A stretch of 64,000 nt of DNA from positions 1 to 64,000 of the forward strand of contig CAJFVX010000031.1 in the NCBI GenBank assembly GCA_904420585.1. Direction: 5' to 3'. Made by a program: the position numbers and the translations under genes. The DNA is from Candidatus Howiella intestinavium. GTDB taxonomy: Bacteria; Bacillota; Clostridia; Oscillospirales; Acutalibacteraceae. The notes under the pieces are model-generated. The model saw nothing but the letters and a program-made list of their open reading frames with translations, did not search any database and was not told where the DNA came from. Shown one piece after another: positions 42,823 through 51,443 of the stretch (position 1 is the stretch's first letter; the number at the start of each line of letters is the position of its first letter).

Positions 42823-43518
42823 CTATTCTCCGACGGCCAGCACATCCAGCAGCCGTCGGACAAAATCCGCCGCTATAACGGAGGCCCTTTCGCAGTTCTT
42901 TTCAAAAGCATCCGGGCCATCGGCTTCGGCCGTATCGGTGATGGTACGCACGGCGAGAAAGGGTATTTTATGCACATAACAGACCTGTGCCGCGGCCGCC
43001 GTCTCCATATCCACCGACAAGGGGGCAAAGCGCCGCCGGATTTCCGCCCGCCTCTTTCCTTCCACAAAGGTGTCCCCCGTGACGCTGTCGCCGAACCGGA
43101 TGGGATGCGCCGCCCCCGCCGCGGCCATACGGGCGGCGGCCAGGAGCCTCGGATCCGATGGGAAAAAGGGTGTTTCCATCCAGGGGTGGAAGTCGGTGAG
43201 AATGTCCTCGTCCATGTCGTGATAAGCGGCCCGCTGGGTCACCACCGTGTCAAACAGCCCGACCTTTTCATCCAGCCCCCCGGCCGTCCCGGCGTTGATG
43301 ACGGCCGTCGCCCCAAAGGCGTCGATGAGAAGCTGTGCGGCCACAGCGGCGTTTACCTTGCCTACGCCGCTGTATACGGCCGTGGCCTCCCACGCCCCCA
43401 GCCGGCCCGTATGGAAGGTCAGCATGGCCTTGCGGTCCGTCCGGACACCCTGAATATGGGGTAAAAAGGGGGCCAATTCGGTATCCGAAGCACATAGGAT
43501 TCCTATTTTTTGCAGCAT
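42823..43518 (-). CDS. mtnN: 5'-methylthioadenosine/S-adenosylhomocysteine nucleosidase-like protein
   Basis: A 231-residue nucleoside phosphorylase-fold protein that would cleave adenine from methylthioadenosine and S-adenosylhomocysteine. It starts KIGILCASDTELAPF at 43518 behind GGGAGGGATAG. INAGTAGGLD, SVTGDTFVE, LSVDMETAAAAQVCY and VRTITDTAEADG fit the MtnN group, including the METAA and catalytic aspartate (SDTA-like, here TDTA) motifs. It follows gatB by 31 bases in the same direction and ends at a hairpin. Confidence 0.88.
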   Translation of the reverse strand: MLQKIGILCASDTELAPFLPHIQGVRTDRKAMLTFHTGRLGAWEATAVYSGVGKVNAAVAAQLLIDAFGATAVINAGTAGGLDEKVGLFDTVVTQRAAYHDMDEDILTDFHPWMETPFFPSDPRLLAAARMAAAGAAHPIRFGDSVTGDTFVEGKRRAEIRRRFAPLSVDMETAAAAQVCYVHKIPFLAVRTITDTAEADGPDAFEKNCERASVIAADFVRRLLDVLAVGE

Positions 43519-43549
43519 TTCTATCCCTCCCGGACCTTGTTCCGTCCGC

Positions 43550-44965
43550 CTACTTCTCTGCAAGCCGTTCCGCATTTTTCCGCCGCACCAGGGCGGGGTC
43601 AGCCGCCTTTCCCAGCCGCCCCATGGCCTGGCCCACAAAGAAGCCCAACACCTTTTCCTCCCCCGACAGGTACTGCGCCACTGCGGCCGGATGAGCTGCC
43701 AGCACCTCTTCAATGACCCCATCGACCGCATTTTCGTCACAGGTAAGATACAGCCCTTCCCGGCGGGCGATGTCTTCCGGCTCCTCCCCCGTCCGGTACA
43801 TCTGCCCCAAAATCTGCCGGGCGCTTCCCTTGCTGATGCGGCCGGTTTCCTGCATCTCCGTCAGCCGGGCCAGGGCTTCGGGTTTGGGGAGTCGGGACAT
43901 GCCCCGCCCTTCTTCTTTTATACATCGCAGCAGTTCCACCCGGATGAGGGAGGCCGCCGCCTTATAGGCCGGATAGCAGGCTGTAACCTGGTCGTAAAAG
44001 TCGGACAGGGCCCGGTCGTCGGTCAGCAGGGCGGCGTCCTCGTCCGGCAGCCCCAGGGCGAGATACCGCTTCTGCCGGGATTCCGGCATTTCGGGCAGGG
44101 TGCGCGCCAAGGCCTCCACCTCTTCTCTGGTAAGGCGCAGAGGCGGCAGGTCGGGCTCGGGGAAATAGCGGTAGTCGGCCGCCTCGGCCTTATCCCGCAG
44201 GCTGTGGGTCAGGCCGGTCTTTTCGTCAAACCGGCGGGTTTCCTGCACCACCTGCCCCCCGGCGGCCAGCAGCTCCACCTGCCGCCGGTACTCGGCTTCC
44301 ACCGCCCGGCGCACCGTCCGCAGGGAGCTGAGATTCTTCATCTCGGTGCGCACGCCAAGAGGCTCGCCCGGCCGGCAGACCGACAGATTCACGTCACAGC
44401 GCAGGGAGCCCTCCTCCATCCGGCCGTCGCAGACCCCGGCGTACCGTAGCCGACGGGCCACGGCCGCCACAAAGTCCCGGGCCTCCTCGGGGGTATGAAT
44501 TTCCGGCCGGGTGACGATTTCCACTAAGGGCACCCCGCACCGGTTATAGTCCGCCCGGGAGACGCCGGCTTCCGGGTCGTGGGTCAGTTTGCCTGCATCC
44601 TCTTCTATATGGATCCGCTGGATGCCGATGCGCCGGCCGGCTGCCTCCACATACCCGCCTTTGCAGATGGGATGGTAAAACTGGGTGATTTGGTAGGCTT
44701 TGGGCAGGTCGGGATAAAAGTAGTTCTTCCGGTCAAAGGCGCTGTACAGCTGGATTTCTCCGTGCAGGCAGAGCCCCGCCTTCACCGCCAGCTCCACCGC
44801 CTTCCGGTTTAGCACCGGCAGCGTCCCCGGGAATCCCATGCACACCGGGCAGGTCCGGGTGTTCTCCTCTCCCCCGAACCGGTTGGCGCAGGCGCAGAAC
44901 AGCTTGGTTTCGGTGGACAGCTCGGCGTGGATTTCCAGGCCCACCGTCAGCTGGTAGTCCATCAT
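43550..44965 (-). CDS. gatB: Aspartyl/glutamyl-tRNA amidotransferase subunit B
   Basis: A 471-residue subunit of GatCAB, which converts Glu-tRNA(Gln) (and Asp-tRNA(Asn) where needed) to the amide form. GatB binds tRNA, activates the acyl group with ATP and receives ammonia from GatA. Motifs are VGLEIHAELST, a zinc-binding cysteine set (CACANRF, CPVCMGFPG), the DLPKAYQITQFYHPIC loop, EEDAGKLTHD, RTEMKNLSSLRTV and the C-terminal GatB/YqeY domain. The ATG overlaps the gatA stop by four bases. Confidence 0.96.
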   Translation of the reverse strand: MMDYQLTVGLEIHAELSTETKLFCACANRFGGEENTRTCPVCMGFPGTLPVLNRKAVELAVKAGLCLHGEIQLYSAFDRKNYFYPDLPKAYQITQFYHPICKGGYVEAAGRRIGIQRIHIEEDAGKLTHDPEAGVSRADYNRCGVPLVEIVTRPEIHTPEEARDFVAAVARRLRYAGVCDGRMEEGSLRCDVNLSVCRPGEPLGVRTEMKNLSSLRTVRRAVEAEYRRQVELLAAGGQVVQETRRFDEKTGLTHSLRDKAEAADYRYFPEPDLPPLRLTREEVEALARTLPEMPESRQKRYLALGLPDEDAALLTDDRALSDFYDQVTACYPAYKAAASLIRVELLRCIKEEGRGMSRLPKPEALARLTEMQETGRISKGSARQILGQMYRTGEEPEDIARREGLYLTCDENAVDGVIEEVLAAHPAAVAQYLSGEEKVLGFFVGQAMGRLGKAADPALVRRKNAERLAEK

Positions 44966-46380
44966 ACCCCTCCCCCTTCCAGAAAGGCTTCCGCCGCATC
45001 CAGCAGGGCCTCCTCATCAAAGGCCCGGCCCATGAGGCTCATGCCCACCGGCAGGCCCGCCGCCGTGCGGCCGGCCGGGAAGGTCAGGGCCGGCAGGCCG
45101 GCCAGGCTGGCCGGGACGGTGCAGGCGTCGGCCGCATACTGCTCGGCCGGCTGACTATCCTTCTGCCCAACCGGCCAGGCCGGTTCGGGAGCGGTGGGAA
45201 CCAAAAGCAGGCGGCATGCGGAAAAGAGGGCGTCAAATTCCGCCCGCAGGCTTTCCCGGACGGCGGCCGCCCGCTGGTAGTACTGCTGATAATACCCCCT
45301 GGAAAGGGCGTAGTTTCCCAGCAGAATCCGGCGCTCCACCTCCCGGCCAAAGCCCCGGTTCCGGCTGTCGGTTACCCGTTCGGCGTAGGTATTTCCCCGG
45401 CCGGACAGGCCGTACCGCACCCCGTCGTAGCGGCTTAGGTTGCTGGCCGCCTCGGCCGAGGACAGCAGATAGTAGGCCGCCACCCCATAGCGGTAGCTGG
45501 GCAGGGACACCTCCCGCACCCGCCAGCCTAAGTTTTCAAAAGCCGCCGCCGTCCGGGCGGCCAGGGCGGCCGTTTCAGGCGAAAGGTCTTTATAAAACTC
45601 CACCGGCAGACCGATGGTTTTGATATAGGCATCGCCGCCCGCCGCAGGGGGCGTCCCCTTCCGGCTGGTGGCATCCCGGGGATCCTGCCCCGCCATGGCC
45701 CGAAAAAGCAGCCGGCAGTCGGCCGGGGTGCGGGCTATGGGGCCGATTTGATCCATAGAGGAGGCAAAGGCGATAAGGCCGTACCGGGATACGGCCCCGT
45801 AGGTGGGGCGCAGGCCGGTGAGGCCGCAGAAGGCGGCGGGCTGCTGCACCGAACCGCCCGTATCCGTCCCCAGGGCGGCGGGGGCCAGCCCGGCGGCCAC
45901 GGCCGCCGCCGAGCCGCCGGAGGAGCCTCCCGGCACCCGGCCGGGGGCGGCGGGGTTTTCCGGCCCGCCGAAGCAGGACGTTTGGGAGGTGCTGCCCATG
46001 GCAAATTCGTCCATATTGGTCTTGCCCAGCACCACCATACCGGCTCCCTCCAGCCGCTCCACCGCCGTGGCCGTATAGGGCGGCACAAAGTCGGCCAGCA
46101 TACGGGAGGCGCAGGTGGTGCGTATCCCGTGGATACAGATGTTATCCTTTACGGCCAGGGGCAGGCCGGTCAGAGGCCCGGCCGTCCCCCCATCCAGCGC
46201 CCGCTGGGCCGCTTTCGCCCGGGTCATGGCCCGCTCCTCACAGAGGGTCAGATAGCTGTGCCAGCGGCTGTCCTCCAGCCGGATTCTATCCAAAAAAGCC
46301 CGGGCTATCTCGGGCGCCGACAGCTGCCGGCCTGCCAGCAGCTGTCCCAGTTCTGTCAGCCCCATGGCGGTTATATCCAT
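44962..46380 (-). CDS. gatA: Aspartyl/glutamyl-tRNA amidotransferase subunit A
   Basis: A 472-residue amidase-signature glutaminase that supplies ammonia to GatB. The catalytic Lys-cisSer-Ser triad is K78 (AVKDN), S153 (GGSSGGSAAAVAAG) and S177 (GTDTGGSVQQ), nearly the same numbering as S. aureus GatA. The usual arginine in the GSIRQPA segment is glutamine here (GSVQQPA), an uncommon change. The start at 46380 (MDITAMGLTELGQLL) follows AAGGGGGATACAT. Order gatC-gatA-gatB is standard; a 100-base gap separates it from gatC. Confidence 0.95.
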   Translation of the reverse strand: MDITAMGLTELGQLLAGRQLSAPEIARAFLDRIRLEDSRWHSYLTLCEERAMTRAKAAQRALDGGTAGPLTGLPLAVKDNICIHGIRTTCASRMLADFVPPYTATAVERLEGAGMVVLGKTNMDEFAMGSTSQTSCFGGPENPAAPGRVPGGSSGGSAAAVAAGLAPAALGTDTGGSVQQPAAFCGLTGLRPTYGAVSRYGLIAFASSMDQIGPIARTPADCRLLFRAMAGQDPRDATSRKGTPPAAGGDAYIKTIGLPVEFYKDLSPETAALAARTAAAFENLGWRVREVSLPSYRYGVAAYYLLSSAEAASNLSRYDGVRYGLSGRGNTYAERVTDSRNRGFGREVERRILLGNYALSRGYYQQYYQRAAAVRESLRAEFDALFSACRLLLVPTAPEPAWPVGQKDSQPAEQYAADACTVPASLAGLPALTFPAGRTAAGLPVGMSLMGRAFDEEALLDAAEAFLEGGGV

Positions 46381-46480
46381 ATGTATCCCCCTTCGGCTTT
46401 CCGCCGCCTGTCTTCCGGCTTTCACATTTCCTCCGCTGGGGCCGGCGACACTCCTCCGGCACAGCCTGGCAAGGCGGCCC

Positions 46481-46741
46481 TTATACCATCTGCGGCACAA
46501 GACAAGCCGTCCCGTCCGCGTCTTTTGCGTTCTCCAGCATCCGTTCCCGGGGGAAAGAAGGTGCGGCCGTATCCGGCCGCAGGCTGTCCAGCCTGGCGGC
46601 CTCTCCCTTTTCCGGGGGCCGGATAGGAAAATCCTGCACAGCGTCCATGAGACGGATGATTGCCTCCATCTCCCCGGCGGATATATCTCCATCCGACAGG
46701 TACCCCAGGGCGGCCAGATGTTCTACTTCTTTTGCGTCCAT
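46481..46741 (-). CDS. gatC: Aspartyl/glutamyl-tRNA amidotransferase subunit C
   Basis: An 86-residue protein that wraps around and stabilises the GatA-GatB interface. The N-terminal VEHLAALGYLSD and IRLMDAVQDF helices and the C-terminal RPDTAAPSFPRERMLENAKDADG segment (the family's LRxD...R...L..A pattern) support the call. The ATG at 46741 lies behind GAGGAGGGAAAGGC inside the end of the MGMT-like gene, overlapping it by 19 bases in a different frame. Confidence 0.88.
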   Translation of the reverse strand: MDAKEVEHLAALGYLSDGDISAGEMEAIIRLMDAVQDFPIRPPEKGEAARLDSLRPDTAAPSFPRERMLENAKDADGTACLVPQMV

Positions 46742-47058
46742 GCCTTTCCCTCCTCTTCCGGCCGCCAGCGGCAGCGTTCCATATCCACCCGGCCGTCGGG
46801 CAGGAACCGGACGCCCTCGGCCTCCAGCATGGGCCGCTGCAAGCCGGAAAAGACGTGCGCCGGCGCCAGGGTGCCGTCCTTTTTCACCACCCGGTGGCAG
46901 GGGATGCCCGCCGGCGGCCGGCTTAAAGCCTGTCCCACCCGGCGGGACAGCCGGGGATTCCCCGCCAGGGCGGCTATCTGCCCGTAGCTTGCCACCCGTC
47001 CCGGCGGTATGGCCGCCGCGATGGCAAAAATACGGCCGAATGCACCTGTATTATTCAT
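46723..47058 (-). CDS. MGMT-family alkyltransferase domain protein
   Basis: A 111-residue protein consisting only of the DNA-binding C-terminal domain of O6-alkylguanine-DNA alkyltransferases (PPGRVASYGQIAALAG helix-turn-helix, then GIPCHRVV). Cysteine 54 of PCHR is kept, so it could transfer alkyl groups, unlike alkyltransferase-like proteins with tryptophan at this place. Full MGMT proteins have an extra N-terminal domain, absent here. Such short forms are common. The gene is the first of the gat run and overlaps gatC by 19 bases, so its expression is tied to tRNA amidation genes. Confidence 0.85.
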   Translation of the reverse strand: MNNTGAFGRIFAIAAAIPPGRVASYGQIAALAGNPRLSRRVGQALSRPPAGIPCHRVVKKDGTLAPAHVFSGLQRPMLEAEGVRFLPDGRVDMERCRWRPEEEGKAWTQKK

Positions 47059-47153
47059 ACAAATCCCCTTTCACCGGCGTCTTGCGGCGCATATGCATAT
47101 TCTTTCCGATGCAGTACTTGTAATCCCTATCATATGGCCGGCCATACGAAAAA

Positions 47154-47177
47154 CGCCCGCCTTGCTGCAGGCGGGCG
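47154..47177 (-). terminator. Terminator of the exported protein gene
   Basis: CGCCCGCC at 47154-47161 pairs with GGCGGGCG at 47170-47177, followed on the minus strand by TTTTTCG. Confidence 0.85.
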
Positions 47178-47183
47178 CGCACC

Positions 47184-47741
47184 CTATTTTGCGGTTTCGA
47201 ATTTTCTCGAGCCGATGACGGCGAAAAAAACGCCGCCCACCAGCAGGGCCACAATGGCGATGGCCACCCCCAGGTTGCCATTGGGCTGCACCGGCACCGC
47301 CACCCGCACATCTTCCTCAAATACGGTTTCGCCCTCCCGCACAAAGGAAAATTTCCCGCCGGCCGTCTCATAGGATGCGCCCAGGGCGGCGGCTATGCTC
47401 TGCAGCTCCTGCCGCAGGGCCTCCCGGCTGTCTGCGGGGATTTCATCATAGCTTGCGTAGTCCAGAGGGCGCAGAATCTCCCGTATATTTTCGAGGGCCT
47501 GTATCACAGCCGTGCAGGCCGTCTCGCTCACTTCGTATTTCTGGAAAAACTGTGTTGCCTGGGCGATATCCCGGTCGGGCAGGACTACCCGTCCGTTGAC
47601 CGTCTCCATTTCGGTCTCCAGCTGCAGGACGACCTCCTGTTCACAGGCGGAGAGCCCCTCCTCCGCCTCCGCCGCTGACACCGGAAGCAGGGCCAGGCAG
47701 GCCATAATACAGATAAGCAGAACCGTACAGAATCTTTTCAT
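47184..47741 (-). CDS. Exported protein with C-terminal transmembrane anchor, function unknown
   Basis: A 185-residue protein with a signal peptide (MKRFCTVLLICIMACLALL, cleavage near VSAAEA), a helical extracellular domain of about 120 residues, and a C-terminal transmembrane helix (NLGVAIAIVALLVGGVFFAV) followed by a short basic tail (GSRKFETAK). I do not recognise the family. The start at 47741 lies seven bases after AGGAG; an upstream ATG at 47747 overlaps that site. It sits between the dehydrogenase gene and the gat run, so there is no functional hint from neighbours. Confidence 0.75.
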   Translation of the reverse strand: MKRFCTVLLICIMACLALLPVSAAEAEEGLSACEQEVVLQLETEMETVNGRVVLPDRDIAQATQFFQKYEVSETACTAVIQALENIREILRPLDYASYDEIPADSREALRQELQSIAAALGASYETAGGKFSFVREGETVFEEDVRVAVPVQPNGNLGVAIAIVALLVGGVFFAVIGSRKFETAK

Positions 47742-47778
47742 TTCCATTCTCCTACAAACGATATTGCCCCCGGGCGGG

Positions 47779-48735
47779 TCAATCCACCCGGTTGCGCCGG
47801 CAGCCTTGCCGGAAAGCACGGATATTGGCTGCCACCTCGTTTACCAGACGGGTGCGGGCCTCCACCGACGCCCAGGCGATATGGGGCGTAATCAGCAGCC
47901 GGCCCGGTTCTTTTACGGACAGCAGAGGATTGTCCGCTTCCACAGGCTCCCGCTCCAGCACGTCCAGCCCCGCACCGGCCAGCCGGCCGGCAGTAAGGGC
48001 CGCCGCCAGAGCCTTCTCATCCACAATGCCGCCCCGGCCTAAGTTCAGCAGATAGGCCGAGGACTGCATCCAGGAGAGTTCCCGCTCCCCGATAAGCCCT
48101 TTTGTGGCCGGGGTCAGGGCTGTGTGAATGGATACCATATCGGAGGTGCGCAGCAGGGTTTCCAAATCCGTCCGGGGATACCCCCCGTCCCGGTCTTTCC
48201 CCGACGCCGAAAAATAGGATACCCTGGCTCCAAAGGCGGAGGCGATATCCGCCACGGCCCGGCCGATAGCCCCCAAACCGATAATGCCCCACCGCTTGCC
48301 GTCCAGCTCATAGATGCGCGGGCCGAAGTGGGTAAAAACCGGGCTGTCGGCGTAGGCGCCGGATTTTACATATCCGTCATAATAAACCAGCTGCTCCATC
48401 AGGCAGAAAAGCAGGGCAAAGGTGTGCTGGGCCACCATGCGGGTGGAATATCCCGCCACATTGGCCACCCCAATTCCCTTTTTGCGGCAATAGTCCAAAT
48501 CCACCACATTGACGCCGGTGGAACAAAGGGCTACCAGCTGCAGCCCCGGCGCGGCGGCCATATCCTCGGCCGTCAGCACCACCTTGTTGACAATGGCAAC
48601 CTGGACGTCCCGCAGCCGTTCCCTCACTTCTTCGGGCCGGGTTTGCCCGTATACCGCCAACTCTCCCAAGGCCTCCAGAGGCGCAATGCCCATGTCGGGC
48701 CCCAGGGTGTCGGCATCCAGAATACAAAGCTTCAA
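47779..48735 (-). CDS. D-2-hydroxyacid dehydrogenase
   Basis: A 318-residue NAD-dependent dehydrogenase of the D-isomer-specific family. The nucleotide-binding loop is GIIGLGAIGRAVADIASAFG. The catalytic residues are the arginine of NLGRGGIVDE, the glutamate of DVLEREPVE and the histidine of LITPHIAWAS. CSTGVNVVDLDYC resembles hydroxypyruvate/glycerate dehydrogenases, but 2-ketoacid preference cannot be fixed. The start is TTG at 48735, seven bases after GGAGGGG. It has its own promoter and stands downstream of the TrpB-like gene. Confidence 0.9.
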   Translation of the reverse strand: MKLCILDADTLGPDMGIAPLEALGELAVYGQTRPEEVRERLRDVQVAIVNKVVLTAEDMAAAPGLQLVALCSTGVNVVDLDYCRKKGIGVANVAGYSTRMVAQHTFALLFCLMEQLVYYDGYVKSGAYADSPVFTHFGPRIYELDGKRWGIIGLGAIGRAVADIASAFGARVSYFSASGKDRDGGYPRTDLETLLRTSDMVSIHTALTPATKGLIGERELSWMQSSAYLLNLGRGGIVDEKALAAALTAGRLAGAGLDVLEREPVEADNPLLSVKEPGRLLITPHIAWASVEARTRLVNEVAANIRAFRQGCRRNRVD

Positions 48736-48796
48736 AGATATGCCCCTCCATTTCCTGCCGGCCGCACTTGTCCGCGCCAGGCGGAAAACTGTATTC

Positions 48797-48825
48797 AGTA
48801 TACCTTATTTTGCCCTAAAATGCAA
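48797..48825 (-). promoter_or_regulatory. Promoter of the dehydrogenase gene
   Basis: On the minus strand TTGCAT (48825-48820), 17-base spacer, TATACT (48802-48797). Confidence 0.75.
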
Positions 48826-48871
48826 TTCTTTCCACGGGGCTGGCCTTTTCTTTTCTTTGGGCATATAAAAT

Positions 48872-48908
48872 GCGGGAAGAACGCACCCGTCGGGGACGTC
48901 CTTCCCGC
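48872..48908 (-). terminator. Terminator of the TrpB-like gene
   Basis: On the minus strand GCGGGAAG (48908-48901) pairs with CTTCCCGC (48879-48872) with inner ACG/CGT pairs, followed by ATTTTAT. It ends 35 bases after the stop codon. Confidence 0.8.
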
Positions 48909-48943
48909 CTTTCCTGTTTTGTTTTCCCGGAATCCGAGCGCCC

Positions 48944-50326
48944 TTATACCTCCTGGCCGGGAACCTGAGGCAGGGAGGCAAAGCCCCGTTCCAAATCCTC
49001 GTCGGTGGGGATATAGTCGGTCATGGTGCCGTCATGGTAGGAGGCATAGGCGGTCATATCGAAATAGCCGGTGCCGGTCAGGCCAAAGAGGATGGTTTTG
49101 GCCTCCCCCGCCTCCCGGCAGCGGATGGCCTCGTCGATGGCCACCCGGATGGCGTGGGAGGACTCGGGGGCGGGCAGGATGGATTCCTGCCGGGCGAAGA
49201 GGGTAGCCGCCTCAAACACCTTGGTCTGCTCCACCGCCCGGGCCTCGTCCAGGTACCCGTCGTGGTAGAGTTTGCTGAGGGTGGGGGACATGCCGTGGTA
49301 CCGCAGGCCGCCGGCATGGTTGGGCGAGGGCAGGAATTCGCACCCTAAGGTGTACATCTTGGCCAGGGGGGTGATGCGGCCGGTGTCGCAGAAGTCGTAG
49401 GCGTACCTGCCCCGGGTCAGGGAGGGGCAGGAGGCCGGCTCCACGGCGATGAAATGGGGGTTCCGCTTACCCTGGAGCTTATCCTGCATAAAGGCGCCCA
49501 TGAGACCGCCCAGGTTGGAGCCGCCGCCGGCGCAGCCGATGATGATGTCAGGGTACTCGTCCACCATCTCCATGGCCGCCTTGGCCTCCAGGCCGATGAC
49601 CGACTGATGCAGCAGCACCTGGTCCAGCACCGAGCCCAGCACATACCGGCAGCCCTCGGTTTTCACGGCCGTTTCCACAGCCTCGGAAATGGCGCAGCCC
49701 AGGCTCCCCCCCGTCTCGGGGTACTTGGCCAGGATGGCCCGGCCGGCCTCGGTGGTATCGCTGGGGCTGGGGATGATATTGGCCCCGAAGGTCTGCATGA
49801 CCGATTTGCGGTAGGGCTTCTGGTTGTAGCTGGTCTTGACCATATAGACGGTCAAATCCAGCCCGAAGTAGGCGCAGGCCATGGCCAAGGCGGTGCCCCA
49901 CTGGCCGGCGCCGGTCTCGGTGGTGAGGGAGGTCAGTCCCTGCTCCTTGGCGTAGTAGGCCTGGGCCGCCGCCGAATTCAGCTTGTGGCTGCCCGAGGTG
50001 TTGTTGCCCTCGAACTTATAATAGATGCGGGCCGGGGTGTCCAGCGCTTTCTCCAGATTGTAGGCCCGGATTAAGGGGGAGGGACGGTAGACCTTGTAAT
50101 ATTCCTGGATTTCCTCCGGGATGTCGATATACCGGTCGGTGGCGTTCAACTCCTGGGCCGCCAGCTTTTCGCAGAAGATGGGATACAAATCCTTTTCCTC
50201 CAGGGGCTGGCCGTTGGCCGGATTCAGCAAAGGCTCGTGCTGGGCCTTCATATCCGCCTTGACATTGTACCACTGCTTCGGGATCTGATCCTCGGGCAAA
50301 TAGATTCGATAGGGGATTTTCGGCAT
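48944..50326 (-). CDS. TrpB-like PLP-dependent enzyme (TrpB2 type)
   Basis: A 460-residue PLP enzyme of the second TrpB class, longer than the standard 400-residue beta subunit. The PLP lysine is K115 in NNTSGSHKLNSA; the phosphate loop is CAGGGSNLGG; TETGAGQWGTAL is typical of the family. TrpB2 enzymes condense serine and indole to tryptophan, often without a TrpA partner and perhaps as indole salvage. No other trp gene is in the window. A T-box leader upstream implies control by an uncharged tRNA, most plausibly tRNA-Trp. The start at 50326 follows AGGAGAGAAAAACC. Confidence 0.92.
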   Translation of the reverse strand: MPKIPYRIYLPEDQIPKQWYNVKADMKAQHEPLLNPANGQPLEEKDLYPIFCEKLAAQELNATDRYIDIPEEIQEYYKVYRPSPLIRAYNLEKALDTPARIYYKFEGNNTSGSHKLNSAAAQAYYAKEQGLTSLTTETGAGQWGTALAMACAYFGLDLTVYMVKTSYNQKPYRKSVMQTFGANIIPSPSDTTEAGRAILAKYPETGGSLGCAISEAVETAVKTEGCRYVLGSVLDQVLLHQSVIGLEAKAAMEMVDEYPDIIIGCAGGGSNLGGLMGAFMQDKLQGKRNPHFIAVEPASCPSLTRGRYAYDFCDTGRITPLAKMYTLGCEFLPSPNHAGGLRYHGMSPTLSKLYHDGYLDEARAVEQTKVFEAATLFARQESILPAPESSHAIRVAIDEAIRCREAGEAKTILFGLTGTGYFDMTAYASYHDGTMTDYIPTDEDLERGFASLPQVPGQEV

Positions 50327-50374
50327 GGTTTTTCTCTCCTTTCGGCAATTGGCCAGGCTTTTACACAGCAAAAA

Positions 50375-50647
50375 ACGCTCCTGTCCCCTCTAACAGGGAC
50401 AGGAGCGTAAAATTCCTGCGGTGCCACCCATATTGACACATAATGTGCCCACTCATCTGCATACCAACATATGCGTCCGGCGGTAACGTGCCGGCCATCC
50501 GTCGGCGCCTACTCCGCTGACGCGTTTGGGGCCGCCCTCCCCGGGCCATTCCATCCGCCGGCACGATACCGCGCTCCCAGCAAATGCGCGGCTCTCTTGC
50601 ATCGGTCCAAACGGTGTACTTCTCCGGGTCACAGGTTTCCTTTGGTT
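50375..50647 (-). ncRNA. T-box leader of the TrpB-like gene
   Basis: Reading the minus strand from about 50647: AAGTACACC, AGAGAGCC with a CCGCGC/GCGCGG apical hairpin in stem I, a long variable part, the T-box GGGTGGCACCGC (50429-50418), and a terminator with a perfect 13-bp stem ACGCTCCTGTCCC/GGGACAGGAGCGT (50408-50396 with 50387-50375) and TTTTT. Uncharged tRNA should stabilise the antiterminator. The specifier codon could not be fixed by eye; a UGG codon in GGATGGAATGG would fit tryptophan. Confidence 0.88.
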
Positions 50648-50653
50648 TACTGC

Positions 50654-50682
50654 ATTATATGCCAGGGCCTTAGCTTTGTCAA
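50654..50682 (-). promoter_or_regulatory. Promoter of the T-box-controlled gene
   Basis: On the minus strand TTGACA (50682-50677), 17-base spacer, TATAAT (50659-50654): a consensus sigma-A promoter. Confidence 0.92.
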
Positions 50683-50766
50683 GCGGGGCGGCCGGATTTT
50701 TCCCTATCCGACAAACCCACTGCGAAAACTTTGCGGCTTTTTCACAAATTTCCCTGCCATTACAGC

Positions 50767-51417
50767 CTATACCTTGGCCTCCACCGTCACCATCACAAGC
50801 AGGGTGCCCTTCCGCACGAAGATACGGGCTTTATCCGCCAGCTGCTCGTTGCTCACGCCGATGGGGACGCCCGTCCGCATATGATAATCATTCAGCGGGT
50901 AGGCAAAGCCCTCCAGGGTGACCCCCTCTGCATCGCCGCCGAAGGGGAACAGGGAGACATAAGCCCCCTCCACCTTATCCAGGGTCAGGACGCCGTCGGT
51001 AAGGATGGTAATATAGCCGCCGTCGGTGAGGATTTTGCCCTGCGCCCCAGCCTCGTCCACCGCCTTCAGGGTGCAGAGGTTGGCAAAGCTGTGGTCGGGC
51101 CGCCCGCCCATAGCCCCGCAAAAAAGGAAGGAACGATAGCCCCGGCGCAGTCCCTCCCGAAAGGCGAAATGGGTGTCGGTATCGTCCTTATGAGCCGGCA
51201 GGCGCAGGCACTCTGCATCCGCCGGCGGCTGTCCTGCGTAGGAATCGAAATCCCCCAGCACCAAATGGGGACGAATCCCCATAGCTTCGGCATGCCAAAG
51301 CCCTGCGTCGGCGCATACGATGGTATCCTCCCCCCCCAGCTGGGCGCGGATGTCTGCATACCGCTTGATGGGGCCGCCGGACAGTATCACCCAGCGGCCG
51401 GCTTTTTTCTGCTCCAT
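50767..51417 (-). CDS. thiN: Thiamine pyrophosphokinase
   Basis: A 216-residue enzyme making thiamine diphosphate from thiamine and ATP. VILSGGPI, CADAGLWHAEAMGIRPHLVLGDFDS, the DDTDTHFAFREGL motif, GAMGGRPDHSFANL and the C-terminal beta-sandwich (SLFPFGGDAEGVTLEGFAYPL) match ThiN. The start at 51417 (MEQKKAGRWVIL) follows GGAAGGAGCCGG. It ends the yicC-to-thiN run. Ribulose-phosphate epimerase, often found between rsgA and thiN, is absent. Confidence 0.92.
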   Translation of the reverse strand: MEQKKAGRWVILSGGPIKRYADIRAQLGGEDTIVCADAGLWHAEAMGIRPHLVLGDFDSYAGQPPADAECLRLPAHKDDTDTHFAFREGLRRGYRSFLFCGAMGGRPDHSFANLCTLKAVDEAGAQGKILTDGGYITILTDGVLTLDKVEGAYVSLFPFGGDAEGVTLEGFAYPLNDYHMRTGVPIGVSNEQLADKARIFVRKGTLLVMVTVEAKV

Positions 51418-51443
51418 ATCCGGCTCCTTCCGGCGGCCGGCCT

